Assembly (NCBI RefSeq): GCF_042650565.1
Contig: NZ_JBHSBH010000006.1
Span: forward strand, 1 to 64,000
DNA length: 64,000 nt
DNA from: Nocardiopsis_B sediminis
GTDB taxonomy: Bacteria; Actinomycetota; Actinomycetes; Streptosporangiales; Streptosporangiaceae
Reading direction: 5' to 3'
Positions 1 to 15,293 of the stretch are shown here, one piece after another. The position numbers and the translations under genes were made by a program. Under the pieces are notes generated by a model. It did no database searches, was not told the origin of the DNA, and worked only from the letters and a program-made list of their open reading frames with translations. Within the stretch, counting starts at the first letter, position 1. Every line of letters starts with the position of its first letter.

Positions 1-3000
1 CCCGACACCCCCCTCACAGCCATGGCCCCGGCCAGTCTCGGAGACGACACCACCGCCACCGTCACCGCCACCATGAAGCCCGGCAAACCCGAACCCCACA
101 CCCTCCTCCAAGCCCTCGCCACCGCCCACACCCACGGAACAACCACCACCTGGGCACAGGTCTTCGCCCCCACCAACGCCACCCCCACCCCCCTGCCGAC
201 CACCCCCTTCACCCACCACCACTACTGGCTCCCCACAACGGCCGCGACAACGGACGCCGGGGGACTCGGGCAGATGCCGGCGGACCACCCCCTCGTGGGG
301 GCCGCGGTGGAGCTGCCGGAGGACGGTGGCGTGGTGCTGACGGGCCGGGTCTCGGTGGCGACGCATCCGTGGCTGGCCGACCACGCTGTGGACGGCCGGG
401 TGCTCTTCCCGGGGACCGGTTTCGTGGAGCTGGCGGTCCGCGGCGGCGACGAGGTCGGCTGCCCCGTCGTGGAGGAGCTGACGCTCGCCGCCCCGCTGGT
501 GCTCGATGACGGGCAGTCGGTGTTCCTCCAGGTCGCGGTCGGTGCCGCGGACGAGGACGGCCGGCGTACGGTCGCCGTGCATTCGCGCACGGACTCGCGG
601 GACTGGACGCGCCACGCGAGCGGCACCCTGGCCGACACCGCCGACGGTGCGCGCGGCACGGGGGCCGACCTGACGGAATGGCCTCCCGCGGGCGCGAGCG
701 AGGCCGACGTGACCGACCACTACGCCGCCCTCGCCGCCCGCGGATACGGGTACGGCCCGGCGTTCCAGGGGCTCAAGCGCGCCTGGGTGCGCGGCGCCGA
801 CGTGTTCGCCGAGGTGGCCCTCGGCGAGCAGGAAGCCGCGCAGGCGGGGGGCTACGGGCTCCACCCGGCGCTCCTGGACGCCGCGCTGCACGCCCTCGGC
901 GCCGTCGAGAGCCAGGAGGACGCGGACGGACGCGTGTCCCTGCCGTTCTCCTGGACCGGCGTGCGGCTGCACGCGTCCGCCGCCGGCCGGCTGCGGGTGC
1001 GGCTGACGTCCGCCGAGGACGGCTCGGTGGCCATCGAGGCGGCCGACTCCGACGGGCGGCCGGTGGCCTCCATCAGCGCCCTGGTCATGCGCGAGCTCAC
1101 CGACCGGGCGGGCGCGGGCGCGCCCGGCTCCGCGTCGTCGCTCCTGCGTATGGACTGGGTGCCGCTCACCGACGAGATCCCCGCACGCGACGGAACCTTC
1201 ACCGTCGTCGGCGAGGCCGTGGACTTCGGTGTCGCCGAGGCGCTGGACCGTGCCGGGCTGCGTGTTCGCGCGGTCGCGGATCTGGAGTCGGCCGCCGCGG
1301 TCGAGGGCGTGTCCACGGTCGTGCTCCCTGTCCCGGTCCCGGAGACCGGGGACGACGACGTCCCCGGCGGCGTGCGCCGGGGCCTCGGCGGCGTGCTGAA
1401 GGCGGTGCAGGCCTGGCTCGCCGACGACCGGCAGGCGGACGCGCGGCTGGTCGTGGTGACCCGGGGCGCCGTCGCAGCGGGCCGGGACGATGCGGCACCC
1501 GGGCTGGTGGGTGCCGCGGTGTCGGGCCTGGTGCGCTCGGCGCAGGCCGAGTCGCCCGGCCGCGTGCTCCTCATCGACGTGGACACCGCGGCGGAGTCGC
1601 TGGCCGAGCTCCCGTCCCTGCTGGGCCTGGCGGACGAGCCGCAGGTGGCCGTGCGCGGCGGCGAGGTGCTGGTGCCGCGCCTGGCCCGGACCGACGCCGC
1701 CCGTGACCTCGTGGTCCCCGGCGACGGCGCGTGGCGCCTGGACGCGGAGGCGAAGGGGTCCATCGACGGCCTCCGCCTGCTGGAGGCCCCCGCGGCCGAC
1801 CGCGCACTCTCCGCGGGCGAGGTGCGGGTGGACGTCCGCGCAGCGGGCGTGAACTTCCGCGATGTGCTCAACGCCCTGGGCATGTACCCGGGCGAGGCCG
1901 GGGCGATGGGCGTCGAACTCGCGGGCGTGGTCCGCGAGGTCGGCCCGAAGGTGACGGGCCTGGCGCCGGGCGACCGCGTGATGGGCCTGAGCGACGAGGG
2001 GGCGTTCGGCCCGCGCGTCGTGGCCGACCCGCGGATGCTGACCGCGATCCCCGAGGGCTGGACCTTCGCCCGCGCCGCCTCCGTCCCGAGTGTGTTCGCC
2101 ACCGCCTGGTACGGGCTCGTGGACCTCGCGGGCGTGGGCGAGGGCGACCGGGTGCTGGTGCACTCGGGTGCGGGCGGTGTCGGTATGGCCGCGATCCAGA
2201 TCGCCCGCAGCCTGGGCGCGGAGGTGTTCGCGACCGCCTCCCCGGGCAAGTGGGACGTGCTGCGCGCCCTGGGGCTGGCCGATGATCACATCTCCTCCTC
2301 CCGCGACCTCGGCTTCGCCGAGAAGTTCGGCGCCGTGGACGTGGTGCTGAACTCCCTGGCCGGGGAGTTCACCGACGCGTCCCTCGGCCTGCTGGGCGCG
2401 GGCGGCCGGTTCATCGAGATGGGCAAGACCGACCTCCGCACCCCCGAGCAGATCGGCCAAACCCATCCCGGTGTCGTGTACCGGTCCTTCGACCTGATGG
2501 ACGCCGGCCCGAAGCGGATCGGGCGGATGCTGGGCGAGGTCGTCGGCGGGTTCGAGAAGGGCGCGCTGCGGCCGATCCCGGTCCGGAGCTGGGACGTGCG
2601 CCGCGCCCCGGAGGCGTTCCGGTTCATGGCGCAGGCCCGCCACCGCGGCAAGATCGTCCTGACGATCCCCCGCGCCCTCGACCCCGAGGGCACGGTCCTG
2701 GTCACCGGCGGCACCGGCGGCCTGGGCACGGTACTCGCCCGCCACCTCGTCACCGAGCGGGGGGTCCGCCACCTGGTGCTGGCCTCGCGCCGCGGCCCCG
2801 GCGCAGAAGGCGCGGCCGAGCTGGTCGCCGACCTGGAAGCCGCGGGCGCCGCGGTGGAGGTCGTTGCCGCGGACGTCTCCACCCGCGAGGGGGTCGACCG
2901 CGCGCTGGCGGCCGTCCCGGGCGGCCACCCGCTGACGGGCGTCTTCCACACGGCGGGCGTGGTGGCCGACGGCGTGCTGTCGTCGCTGGACGCCGACGCC

Positions 3001-4002
3001 TTCGACCGGGTCCTGGCGCCGAAGGCCGACGCCGCCTGGTGGCTGCACCGGGCCACCGCCGGCATGGACCTGGCGGCCTTCGCGCTGTACTCGTCCTCCG
3101 CGGGGTCGTTGGACAGCGCCGGACAGGGCAACTACTCCGCCGCCAACGCCTTCCTCGACGCGTTGGCCGCGGTGCGGAGCGCGGCCGGCCTGCCCGGGCT
3201 CTCCCTCGCATGGGGCGTATGGGACCCCGAGATCGGGGGCATGACCCGGCGGCTCTCGGACGGCGACCTGGGCCGGCTGTCGCGCTCGGGCTTCACCCCG
3301 CTGACCGCGCGTCACGGCATGGAGCTGCTGGACGCCGCCATGGCCCAGGCGGAGCCCTTCGTCCTCCCGCTGCCCATCGATGCGCGCGCCCTCGCCGCCC
3401 GCGACGAGGGGGTCCCCGCCCCGCTGCGCGGGCTGGTGACCCCGGCCCGCCGCACGGTGCAGGCGGCCGCGGTCCCTGACACCGAGAAGGCGGCGGAGGC
3501 CTCGCTCGAAGTCCGGCTGGCGAGCCTGCCGCCGGCCGAGCGGCGGCAGGTCGTGGTGTCGCTGGTGCGGTCGGAGGCGGCGGCGGTGCTCGGGCACGCC
3601 TCCACCGACCAGGTGGATCCGGACCGGAGCCTCTCCGACCTCGGGTTCGACTCCCTGACCTCGGTGGAGCTGCGCAACCGGCTGAGCCGCGCCACCGGGC
3701 TGCGGCTCCCGGCGACGCTGGTCTTCGACTACCCGACGGCGGCGGCCATCGCCGACTACGTCGCGGGCCAGCTCCTCCCGGCGGAGGAGTCGGTCGAGGA
3801 GCAGGTCGCCCACGGCCTGGACGAGCTGCGCAGGCTGCTCGACCGGGTCTCCGCCGACGACGAGGCGCGGTCCTCCATCACCGTCCGCCTCCAGAAGTTC
3901 ATGGAGGAGTGGCGCGGAGCCCGGCCCGGCAAGGGCGAGGAGAGCAGTGTGCGCACGGCGCAGGCGGACGAACTGTTCGCGCTGATCGATGAAGGGCTCT
4001 AG
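1..4002 (+). CDS. Type I modular polyketide synthase, C-terminal part (DH-ER-KR-ACP visible)
   Basis: The frame is open from base 1, so the gene starts upstream of the window; the ATG at 22 is internal. Visible in order: the tail of an AT linker (to about 240); DH with HPLVGAA and catalytic HAVDGRVLFP (His codon 382), the full HxxxGxxxxP motif; a structural KR half; ER with NFRDVLNALGMYPG and the NADPH loop SGAGGVG; KR with VTGGTGGLG, active Tyr in GQGNYSAAN (codon 3133) and a retained Asp at the LDD-motif position (VAD), which fits a B-type KR; ACP with GFDSL (Ser codon 3652). The last 70 or so residues form a helical docking tail that should pair with the head of the next gene. The module should fully reduce the beta-carbon. 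The ER Tyr at codon 1885 is the residue linked in the literature with the 2S methyl branch. Confidence 0.96.
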   Translation, partial: PDTPLTAMAPASLGDDTTATVTATMKPGKPEPHTLLQALATAHTHGTTTTWAQVFAPTNATPTPLPTTPFTHHHYWLPTTAATTDAGGLGQMPADHPLVGAAVELPEDGGVVLTGRVSVATHPWLADHAVDGRVLFPGTGFVELAVRGGDEVGCPVVEELTLAAPLVLDDGQSVFLQVAVGAADEDGRRTVAVHSRTDSRDWTRHASGTLADTADGARGTGADLTEWPPAGASEADVTDHYAALAARGYGYGPAFQGLKRAWVRGADVFAEVALGEQEAAQAGGYGLHPALLDAALHALGAVESQEDADGRVSLPFSWTGVRLHASAAGRLRVRLTSAEDGSVAIEAADSDGRPVASISALVMRELTDRAGAGAPGSASSLLRMDWVPLTDEIPARDGTFTVVGEAVDFGVAEALDRAGLRVRAVADLESAAAVEGVSTVVLPVPVPETGDDDVPGGVRRGLGGVLKAVQAWLADDRQADARLVVVTRGAVAAGRDDAAPGLVGAAVSGLVRSAQAESPGRVLLIDVDTAAESLAELPSLLGLADEPQVAVRGGEVLVPRLARTDAARDLVVPGDGAWRLDAEAKGSIDGLRLLEAPAADRALSAGEVRVDVRAAGVNFRDVLNALGMYPGEAGAMGVELAGVVREVGPKVTGLAPGDRVMGLSDEGAFGPRVVADPRMLTAIPEGWTFARAASVPSVFATAWYGLVDLAGVGEGDRVLVHSGAGGVGMAAIQIARSLGAEVFATASPGKWDVLRALGLADDHISSSRDLGFAEKFGAVDVVLNSLAGEFTDASLGLLGAGGRFIEMGKTDLRTPEQIGQTHPGVVYRSFDLMDAGPKRIGRMLGEVVGGFEKGALRPIPVRSWDVRRAPEAFRFMAQARHRGKIVLTIPRALDPEGTVLVTGGTGGLGTVLARHLVTERGVRHLVLASRRGPGAEGAAELVADLEAAGAAVEVVAADVSTREGVDRALAAVPGGHPLTGVFHTAGVVADGVLSSLDADAFDRVLAPKADAAWWLHRATAGMDLAAFALYSSSAGSLDSAGQGNYSAANAFLDALAAVRSAAGLPGLSLAWGVWDPEIGGMTRRLSDGDLGRLSRSGFTPLTARHGMELLDAAMAQAEPFVLPLPIDARALAARDEGVPAPLRGLVTPARRTVQAAAVPDTEKAAEASLEVRLASLPPAERRQVVVSLVRSEAAAVLGHASTDQVDPDRSLSDLGFDSLTSVELRNRLSRATGLRLPATLVFDYPTAAAIADYVAGQLLPAEESVEEQVAHGLDELRRLLDRVSADDEARSSITVRLQKFMEEWRGARPGKGEESSVRTAQADELFALIDEGL

Positions 4003-4065
4003 CCCCCCATCCCGGCTGTCCGATCGGTGACGCAGGCTCGAAGACCCCAAGGAGAAGGTGACGGC

Positions 4066-11349
<7,284 letters not shown>

Positions 11350-11412
11350 CCGTGGCGGCGCCGTCCGGGGCGGGCAGGCGGAGCAGGGGCCGCGTGCCCG
11401 CCCCGGTGCGCG

Positions 11413-12378
11413 TCACCGGCGGTCGAGGCCGAGGGCCGGGCCCGGGCCGCCCGGGAGCGGCCGCGAGGTGCGTGCCCCCCGCTCCTCGACGAAGACCGCG
11501 AACCCGTCGAGGAGCCGGCGCAGGCCGAACTCGAAGATCTCCTCCAGGTCGGCGATCTCCTCCGGGTTGTTGCGCAGCGCGGCCTGCCGCGGGTAGTTCT
11601 CGGTCCCCAGCTCCTCCAGGACGGCCGGGACCTTGACCGCGCGCCACTGGCTCAGGGGCACGCCGCCGCGGCGCTCCGTCGCGATCTCGCTCACCCGCAG
11701 CAGTGCCAGCCCCTGGATCAGGCCGCTCAGGCTCAGGTACACCCGGTGCGCCGTTGCCGGGTCCAGCCCCAGGCCGTCCAGCGCCCCCAGCCCCCGTTCG
11801 ACCCCGGCGAGGACCCCGGGGACCAGCGGGGGCTGCACCGTGGCGATGACCTCCAGCACCCACGGGTGGGTCGAGTAGAGCGACCACTCCCAGCGGGCCG
11901 TGGCCTCCAGCTCCGCCCGCCAGCTGCGGGGGGCCGTGGTCTCCGCCCCCTGGGCGTCCTCGCTGAACACGGCCTCGACCATCAGGTCGATCAGCTCGTC
12001 CTTGCCGTCGATGTAGTGGTACAGCGACATCACGTTGGCGTCGAGCTCGCGCGCGATGTGGCGCATGGACAGCGCCTCAAGGCCCTCGGTGTCGGCGATC
12101 CGGACCGCGGCGCGCACGATCACCTCCCGCGACAGTGTGCTCCCCGGCCGCGGTGCGTCCGCGGGAACGCCGTCGCCCGCCTCCTGGTGGCCGGGAAGCG
12201 GTGCGCCGGAGTCGGCCGCGGCCGACTCCGGCGCACCGCCCGGACCCGTGCCCGCGTCGTCGCGCGCCTTGACGCGCTCGCGGTGCGCGCGTGCCTGGCA
12301 GGCGCGGGAGCAGTAGAGGGGCTTTCGCCCGCGGGGCGGGATCGTGAGCTCCCTCCCGCACTGGACGCACTTCGGCAT
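11413..12378 (-). CDS. TetR-family regulator with N-terminal zinc-ribbon
   Basis: A 321-residue protein, longer than the usual ~200-residue TetR. Residues 1-35 hold two Cys pairs (CVQC and CSRAC), the pattern of a small zinc-binding ribbon; a Pro/Ala/Gly-rich linker follows to about residue 80. Then comes a TetR HTH (REVIVRAAVRIADTEGL, MRHIARELDANVMSLYHYI) and a tetracycline-repressor-like ligand domain. The gene faces the exporter at 12644 across 265 bp carrying repeated GTGATGAAA half-sites, the closest about 14 bp from its own start. By analogy with TetR-exporter pairs it probably represses both itself and the exporter until a ligand, perhaps the polyketide, binds. Family assignment is firm; ligand and zinc binding are inferred. 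Confidence 0.88.
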   Translation of the reverse strand: MPKCVQCGRELTIPPRGRKPLYCSRACQARAHRERVKARDDAGTGPGGAPESAAADSGAPLPGHQEAGDGVPADAPRPGSTLSREVIVRAAVRIADTEGLEALSMRHIARELDANVMSLYHYIDGKDELIDLMVEAVFSEDAQGAETTAPRSWRAELEATARWEWSLYSTHPWVLEVIATVQPPLVPGVLAGVERGLGALDGLGLDPATAHRVYLSLSGLIQGLALLRVSEIATERRGGVPLSQWRAVKVPAVLEELGTENYPRQAALRNNPEEIADLEEIFEFGLRRLLDGFAVFVEERGARTSRPLPGGPGPALGLDRR

Positions 12379-12391
12379 GCGGCGACTCTCT

Positions 12392-12485
12392 TTTCGTCAC
12401 GGTCGACTGACTGTGATGAAATGCTATCACGCCCGTTTCGTGATGAAAACACGGGCGAGTCGGCCGTGATGAAATTTTTCTTCAC
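12392..12485. promoter_or_regulatory. Operator cluster between TetR and exporter
   Basis: Three copies of GTGATGAAA start at 12413, 12440 and 12466, spaced 27 and 26 bp. Inverted partners are TTTCGTCAC at 12392-12400 and TTTCTTCAC at 12477-12485. The outer pair 12466-12485 is a near-perfect 20-bp palindrome, and ATCACG/CGTGAT (12426-12431, 12439-12444) forms another dyad. The position between two divergent genes makes this the likely binding region of the TetR protein at 11413-12378. Confidence 0.75.
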
Positions 12486-12643
12486 GGCGGATTCGGATCA
12501 TGTGGTCGCGTATAAATACCAGCTCATAAGCGATGCATGGCCTAAGTGGACGCTTGCTCTCCGTGAGGGTGATCAATCATCACGCGATTCGTATGGTGTA
12601 ATGGAGATGAGTCGAATACATCGTACGAAGGAGGACGTGTCCG

Positions 12644-14209
12644 ATGACTGTCGCCCCAAGCGACGCCAAAGCGGGCTGGAAGGAATGGGTCGGCCTCGCC
12701 GTCCTGATGCTGCCGGTCCTGTTGATCTCCATTACGGTGACGGTGCTGTTCTTCGCGCTCCCCTCGCTCACCGCCGAGCTGGAGCCGACAGCAGCCGAGC
12801 AGTTGTGGATCGTTGACATCTACGCTTTCCTGCTGGCCGGATTGCTGATCCCCATGGGCAACCTCGGCGACCGGATCGGGCGGCGGAAGCTGCTGCTCAT
12901 GGGCGCGGTCGCGTTCGCGATCACCTCTGCGGTGGCGGCCTATGCGCCCAACGCCGAACTGCTCATCGCCGCCCGCGGCCTCCAGGGCGCCGCGGCGGCG
13001 ACCCTGATGCCCCCCACGCTCGCCCTCATCCGGGCCATGTTCACCAACGCGCGGCAGTTGCAGATGGCCATCGCGCTGTGGGCCGCGGTGTTCACCGTCG
13101 GCAGCGTGATCGGGCCGATCATCGGCGGCTGGATGCTCGAGTACTTCTGGTGGGGATCGGTCTTCCTGATCAACGTGCCGATCATGGTCCTGCTGCTCGC
13201 GCTCGGCCCGTTCCTGCTCCCGGAGTACCGCGACCCCGAACCCGGGAACTTCGACATCCTCAGCGCCGCGCTCATCCTCCTCGCCGCCCTCCCGCTGGTC
13301 TTCGCCGTCAAGCAGGGCGCGGCGCAGGACTTCTCCGCGCCGATGTGGATCGCTGCCGTCCTGGGCGCCGCCTTCCTGGTCATGTTCCTGCGCCGGCAGA
13401 AGCGCCTGGCCGACCCCATGCTCGATCTGGCGCTCTTTCGCGACCGGGCCTTCAGCGTCGCCCTGATCACCGCGACGCTCGCGGTGTTCGCCCTGGTCGG
13501 GACCTTCTACTTCATCACCCAGTACCTGATGTCGGTGCTGGACATGCGGCCGCTGCTGGCGGGGTTGATGACCCTGCCGACCGCCGTGAGCTCGGTGGCC
13601 GGCTCGCTGCTCGGCGCGGCCCTGACCCGGTGGTTCCGGCCCGGCAACATCATGGGTTTCGGCATGATCAGTGGGGCCGTCGGCTTCGGCGTGATCTCGC
13701 TGCTGGGCACCACCGCGAACCTCCCGCTGCTCTTCCTCGGGCTGTTCCTGCTGGGGTGGGGGATCGGGTCGGTCAATGCGCTGGCGTCGAACCTGGTGGT
13801 CGCCGCGGCGCCGCCCGAGAAGGCCGGCTCGGCCTCAGGGCTGTTCGAGTCCTCCACCGAGTTCGGCCAGGCCCTCGGGGCGGCCATCCTCGGCAGCATC
13901 GGGGTGGCCGTGTTCCGCCTGACGCTCGCCGAGGACCTGCCGTCCGGCCTGACCGGCGAACAGGCGGCCGCGGCGAACGAGACGCTCGGCGGCGCCCTGG
14001 CCATCGCGGGCGAGCTGCCCGGCCCGGTCGGCGGGGCGCTGGCCACCGCGGCGCGCGAGGCCTACGTCGGCGGGATGCAGACCGCGGCCATCGCGGGCGC
14101 CGCCGTCATGGTGGTCATGGGGATCCTGGCCTTCATCAACCTCCGCAACGCGAAGGTCGAGGAGGAGCCGGCCGACGGCCCCGAGCCCGCCCCCGAACCG
14201 GTGAAGTGA
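12644..14209 (+). CDS. MFS drug exporter, 14-helix DHA2 type
   Basis: A 521-residue, very hydrophobic protein. The start ATG has AAGGAGG at 12628-12634. It opens with a cytoplasmic stretch, then helices typical of the DHA2 (EmrB/QacA/SmvA) group, including GNLGDRIGRRK after helix 2 and RGLQGAAAATLMPPTLALI, the region equivalent to drug-exporter motif C. It should export a hydrophobic compound using the proton gradient. Its place beside the PKS and under an adjacent TetR regulator suggests self-resistance or product export, which is inference. The last 15 residues are acidic and Pro-rich. Confidence 0.9.
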   Translation: MTVAPSDAKAGWKEWVGLAVLMLPVLLISITVTVLFFALPSLTAELEPTAAEQLWIVDIYAFLLAGLLIPMGNLGDRIGRRKLLLMGAVAFAITSAVAAYAPNAELLIAARGLQGAAAATLMPPTLALIRAMFTNARQLQMAIALWAAVFTVGSVIGPIIGGWMLEYFWWGSVFLINVPIMVLLLALGPFLLPEYRDPEPGNFDILSAALILLAALPLVFAVKQGAAQDFSAPMWIAAVLGAAFLVMFLRRQKRLADPMLDLALFRDRAFSVALITATLAVFALVGTFYFITQYLMSVLDMRPLLAGLMTLPTAVSSVAGSLLGAALTRWFRPGNIMGFGMISGAVGFGVISLLGTTANLPLLFLGLFLLGWGIGSVNALASNLVVAAAPPEKAGSASGLFESSTEFGQALGAAILGSIGVAVFRLTLAEDLPSGLTGEQAAAANETLGGALAIAGELPGPVGGALATAAREAYVGGMQTAAIAGAAVMVVMGILAFINLRNAKVEEEPADGPEPAPEPVK

Positions 14210-14289
14210 CCGGCGGCCCCGTGATCGCCTAAGGGGGGTGGAATGCGCACCCCCCTAGCCCGGGGTCGCACACCATTGCTCCGGAGAAG

Positions 14290-14325
14290 AGGCCCGAGGG
14301 ACCCTGTAATAGGGCCTTCGGGCCT
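14290..14325 (+). terminator. Stem-loop after the exporter gene
   Basis: Left arm 14290-14305 and right arm 14311-14325 pair with one mismatch and one bulged base around the five-base loop GTAAT. No T-run follows, as is common for actinobacterial terminators. It lies 80 bp after the exporter stop and 117 bp before the methyltransferase start, so it may end the first transcript or attenuate read-through into the second. Confidence 0.55.
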
Positions 14326-14441
14326 TGGGAAGGTGAGTTCGGGAATAACGGCACACGACGGCTCCACGGCTGAAAAAATGTCGGGTGCGCGGACCCCCGG
14401 CGCCGATTCCGCGTTCAAGATCTGAAGGGAAGTCGCAGAAC

Positions 14442-15281
14442 ATGCACGACAATAGCCTTCACGCCGTCGTGAGCGCCCCGGCCGATGGTGCGATCTCAGG
14501 AGGCGGCACCCTCGAAGCGCACAGGACCGCATCCGCGGCCGGGCCCGACGACGACTACACCACCAACGACGAACAGCTCTCCGTCCTGCTGGCGGCCGAG
14601 GCCAGCATCTGCGGTGCGTCGAGGATCCTCGAGGTCGGGGGCTCCTGCGGGAGCCTACTGACCACCATCGCCAAGAGGTTCGGCTGCCATGGCGAGGCGG
14701 TGTTCACCAATGGGGGGTACGTGAAGTTCGCACAAGAGGCGAACACCCACCACCGGAACCGGCTCAATATCGATTTCCGCCAGGCGTCGGTGATGCGGCT
14801 GCCTTATGAGGCGGCGAGTTTCACCCATGTGGTCAGCCGCGACGCCATGCACAATGTTCCCGATAAGCGCCGCAGCCACGCCGAGATCCACCGGGTCCTC
14901 AAGCCCGGGGGCGTATTCGCCTTCACCGACTTCGTCCAGGGCAGCGGCGAGATCAGCGAATCCACGCGGAAAAACGTCCACGAACGGCTCGGCTGGTGCG
15001 CCGGGTATTCGCTCGACGACTACCGCGCCGTTCTGGAGCGCGCCGGCTTCGAGGTCGTCCAGGTGCGCAGCCTGAACGGCCGGCTGACCCGGATGCTGCG
15101 GGAGAACGCGCAGGCGGCGCGCGATCGCGCGGAGCAGACCGGGGACGACGCCGCCCGGACCACGATGCTGGGCTTTGCAGCCTCATGCGATGCGGTCCGG
15201 GCGGCCGTCGGCGCCGGGGAGTTCGGCTGGGCGAGCTTCGTCACCCACAGGGCGGACACGGCCACGAGCGCCACCGCGTGA
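14442..15281 (+). CDS. SAM-dependent methyltransferase, class I
   Basis: ATG at 14442 is preceded by GAAGGGA at 14424-14430; an upstream in-frame ATG at 14385 would add an unlikely basic extension. The protein has 279 residues. The SAM-binding core is recognisable: ILEVGGSCGS (63-72, motif I with a slightly unusual glycine loop), an acidic/polar strand-2 end, RQASVMRLPYEAASFTHVVSRDAMHNV, and HRVLKPGGVFAFTDF. The order resembles Methyltransf_11 enzymes that methylate small natural products or sterol-like substrates. Beside the PKS and its regulator it is a likely tailoring enzyme; whether it methylates O, N or C cannot be read from sequence. Its stop lies 12 bases from that of the convergent LAL regulator. 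Confidence 0.8.
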   Translation: MHDNSLHAVVSAPADGAISGGGTLEAHRTASAAGPDDDYTTNDEQLSVLLAAEASICGASRILEVGGSCGSLLTTIAKRFGCHGEAVFTNGGYVKFAQEANTHHRNRLNIDFRQASVMRLPYEAASFTHVVSRDAMHNVPDKRRSHAEIHRVLKPGGVFAFTDFVQGSGEISESTRKNVHERLGWCAGYSLDDYRAVLERAGFEVVQVRSLNGRLTRMLRENAQAARDRAEQTGDDAARTTMLGFAASCDAVRAAVGAGEFGWASFVTHRADTATSATA

Positions 15282-15293
15282 CCGGTTCCCCGG

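Noticed and set aside
22..24. ATG at 22 as the start of the first PKS gene
   Set aside because: The frame is open to base 1 and the ATG falls inside an AT linker; the gene begins upstream.
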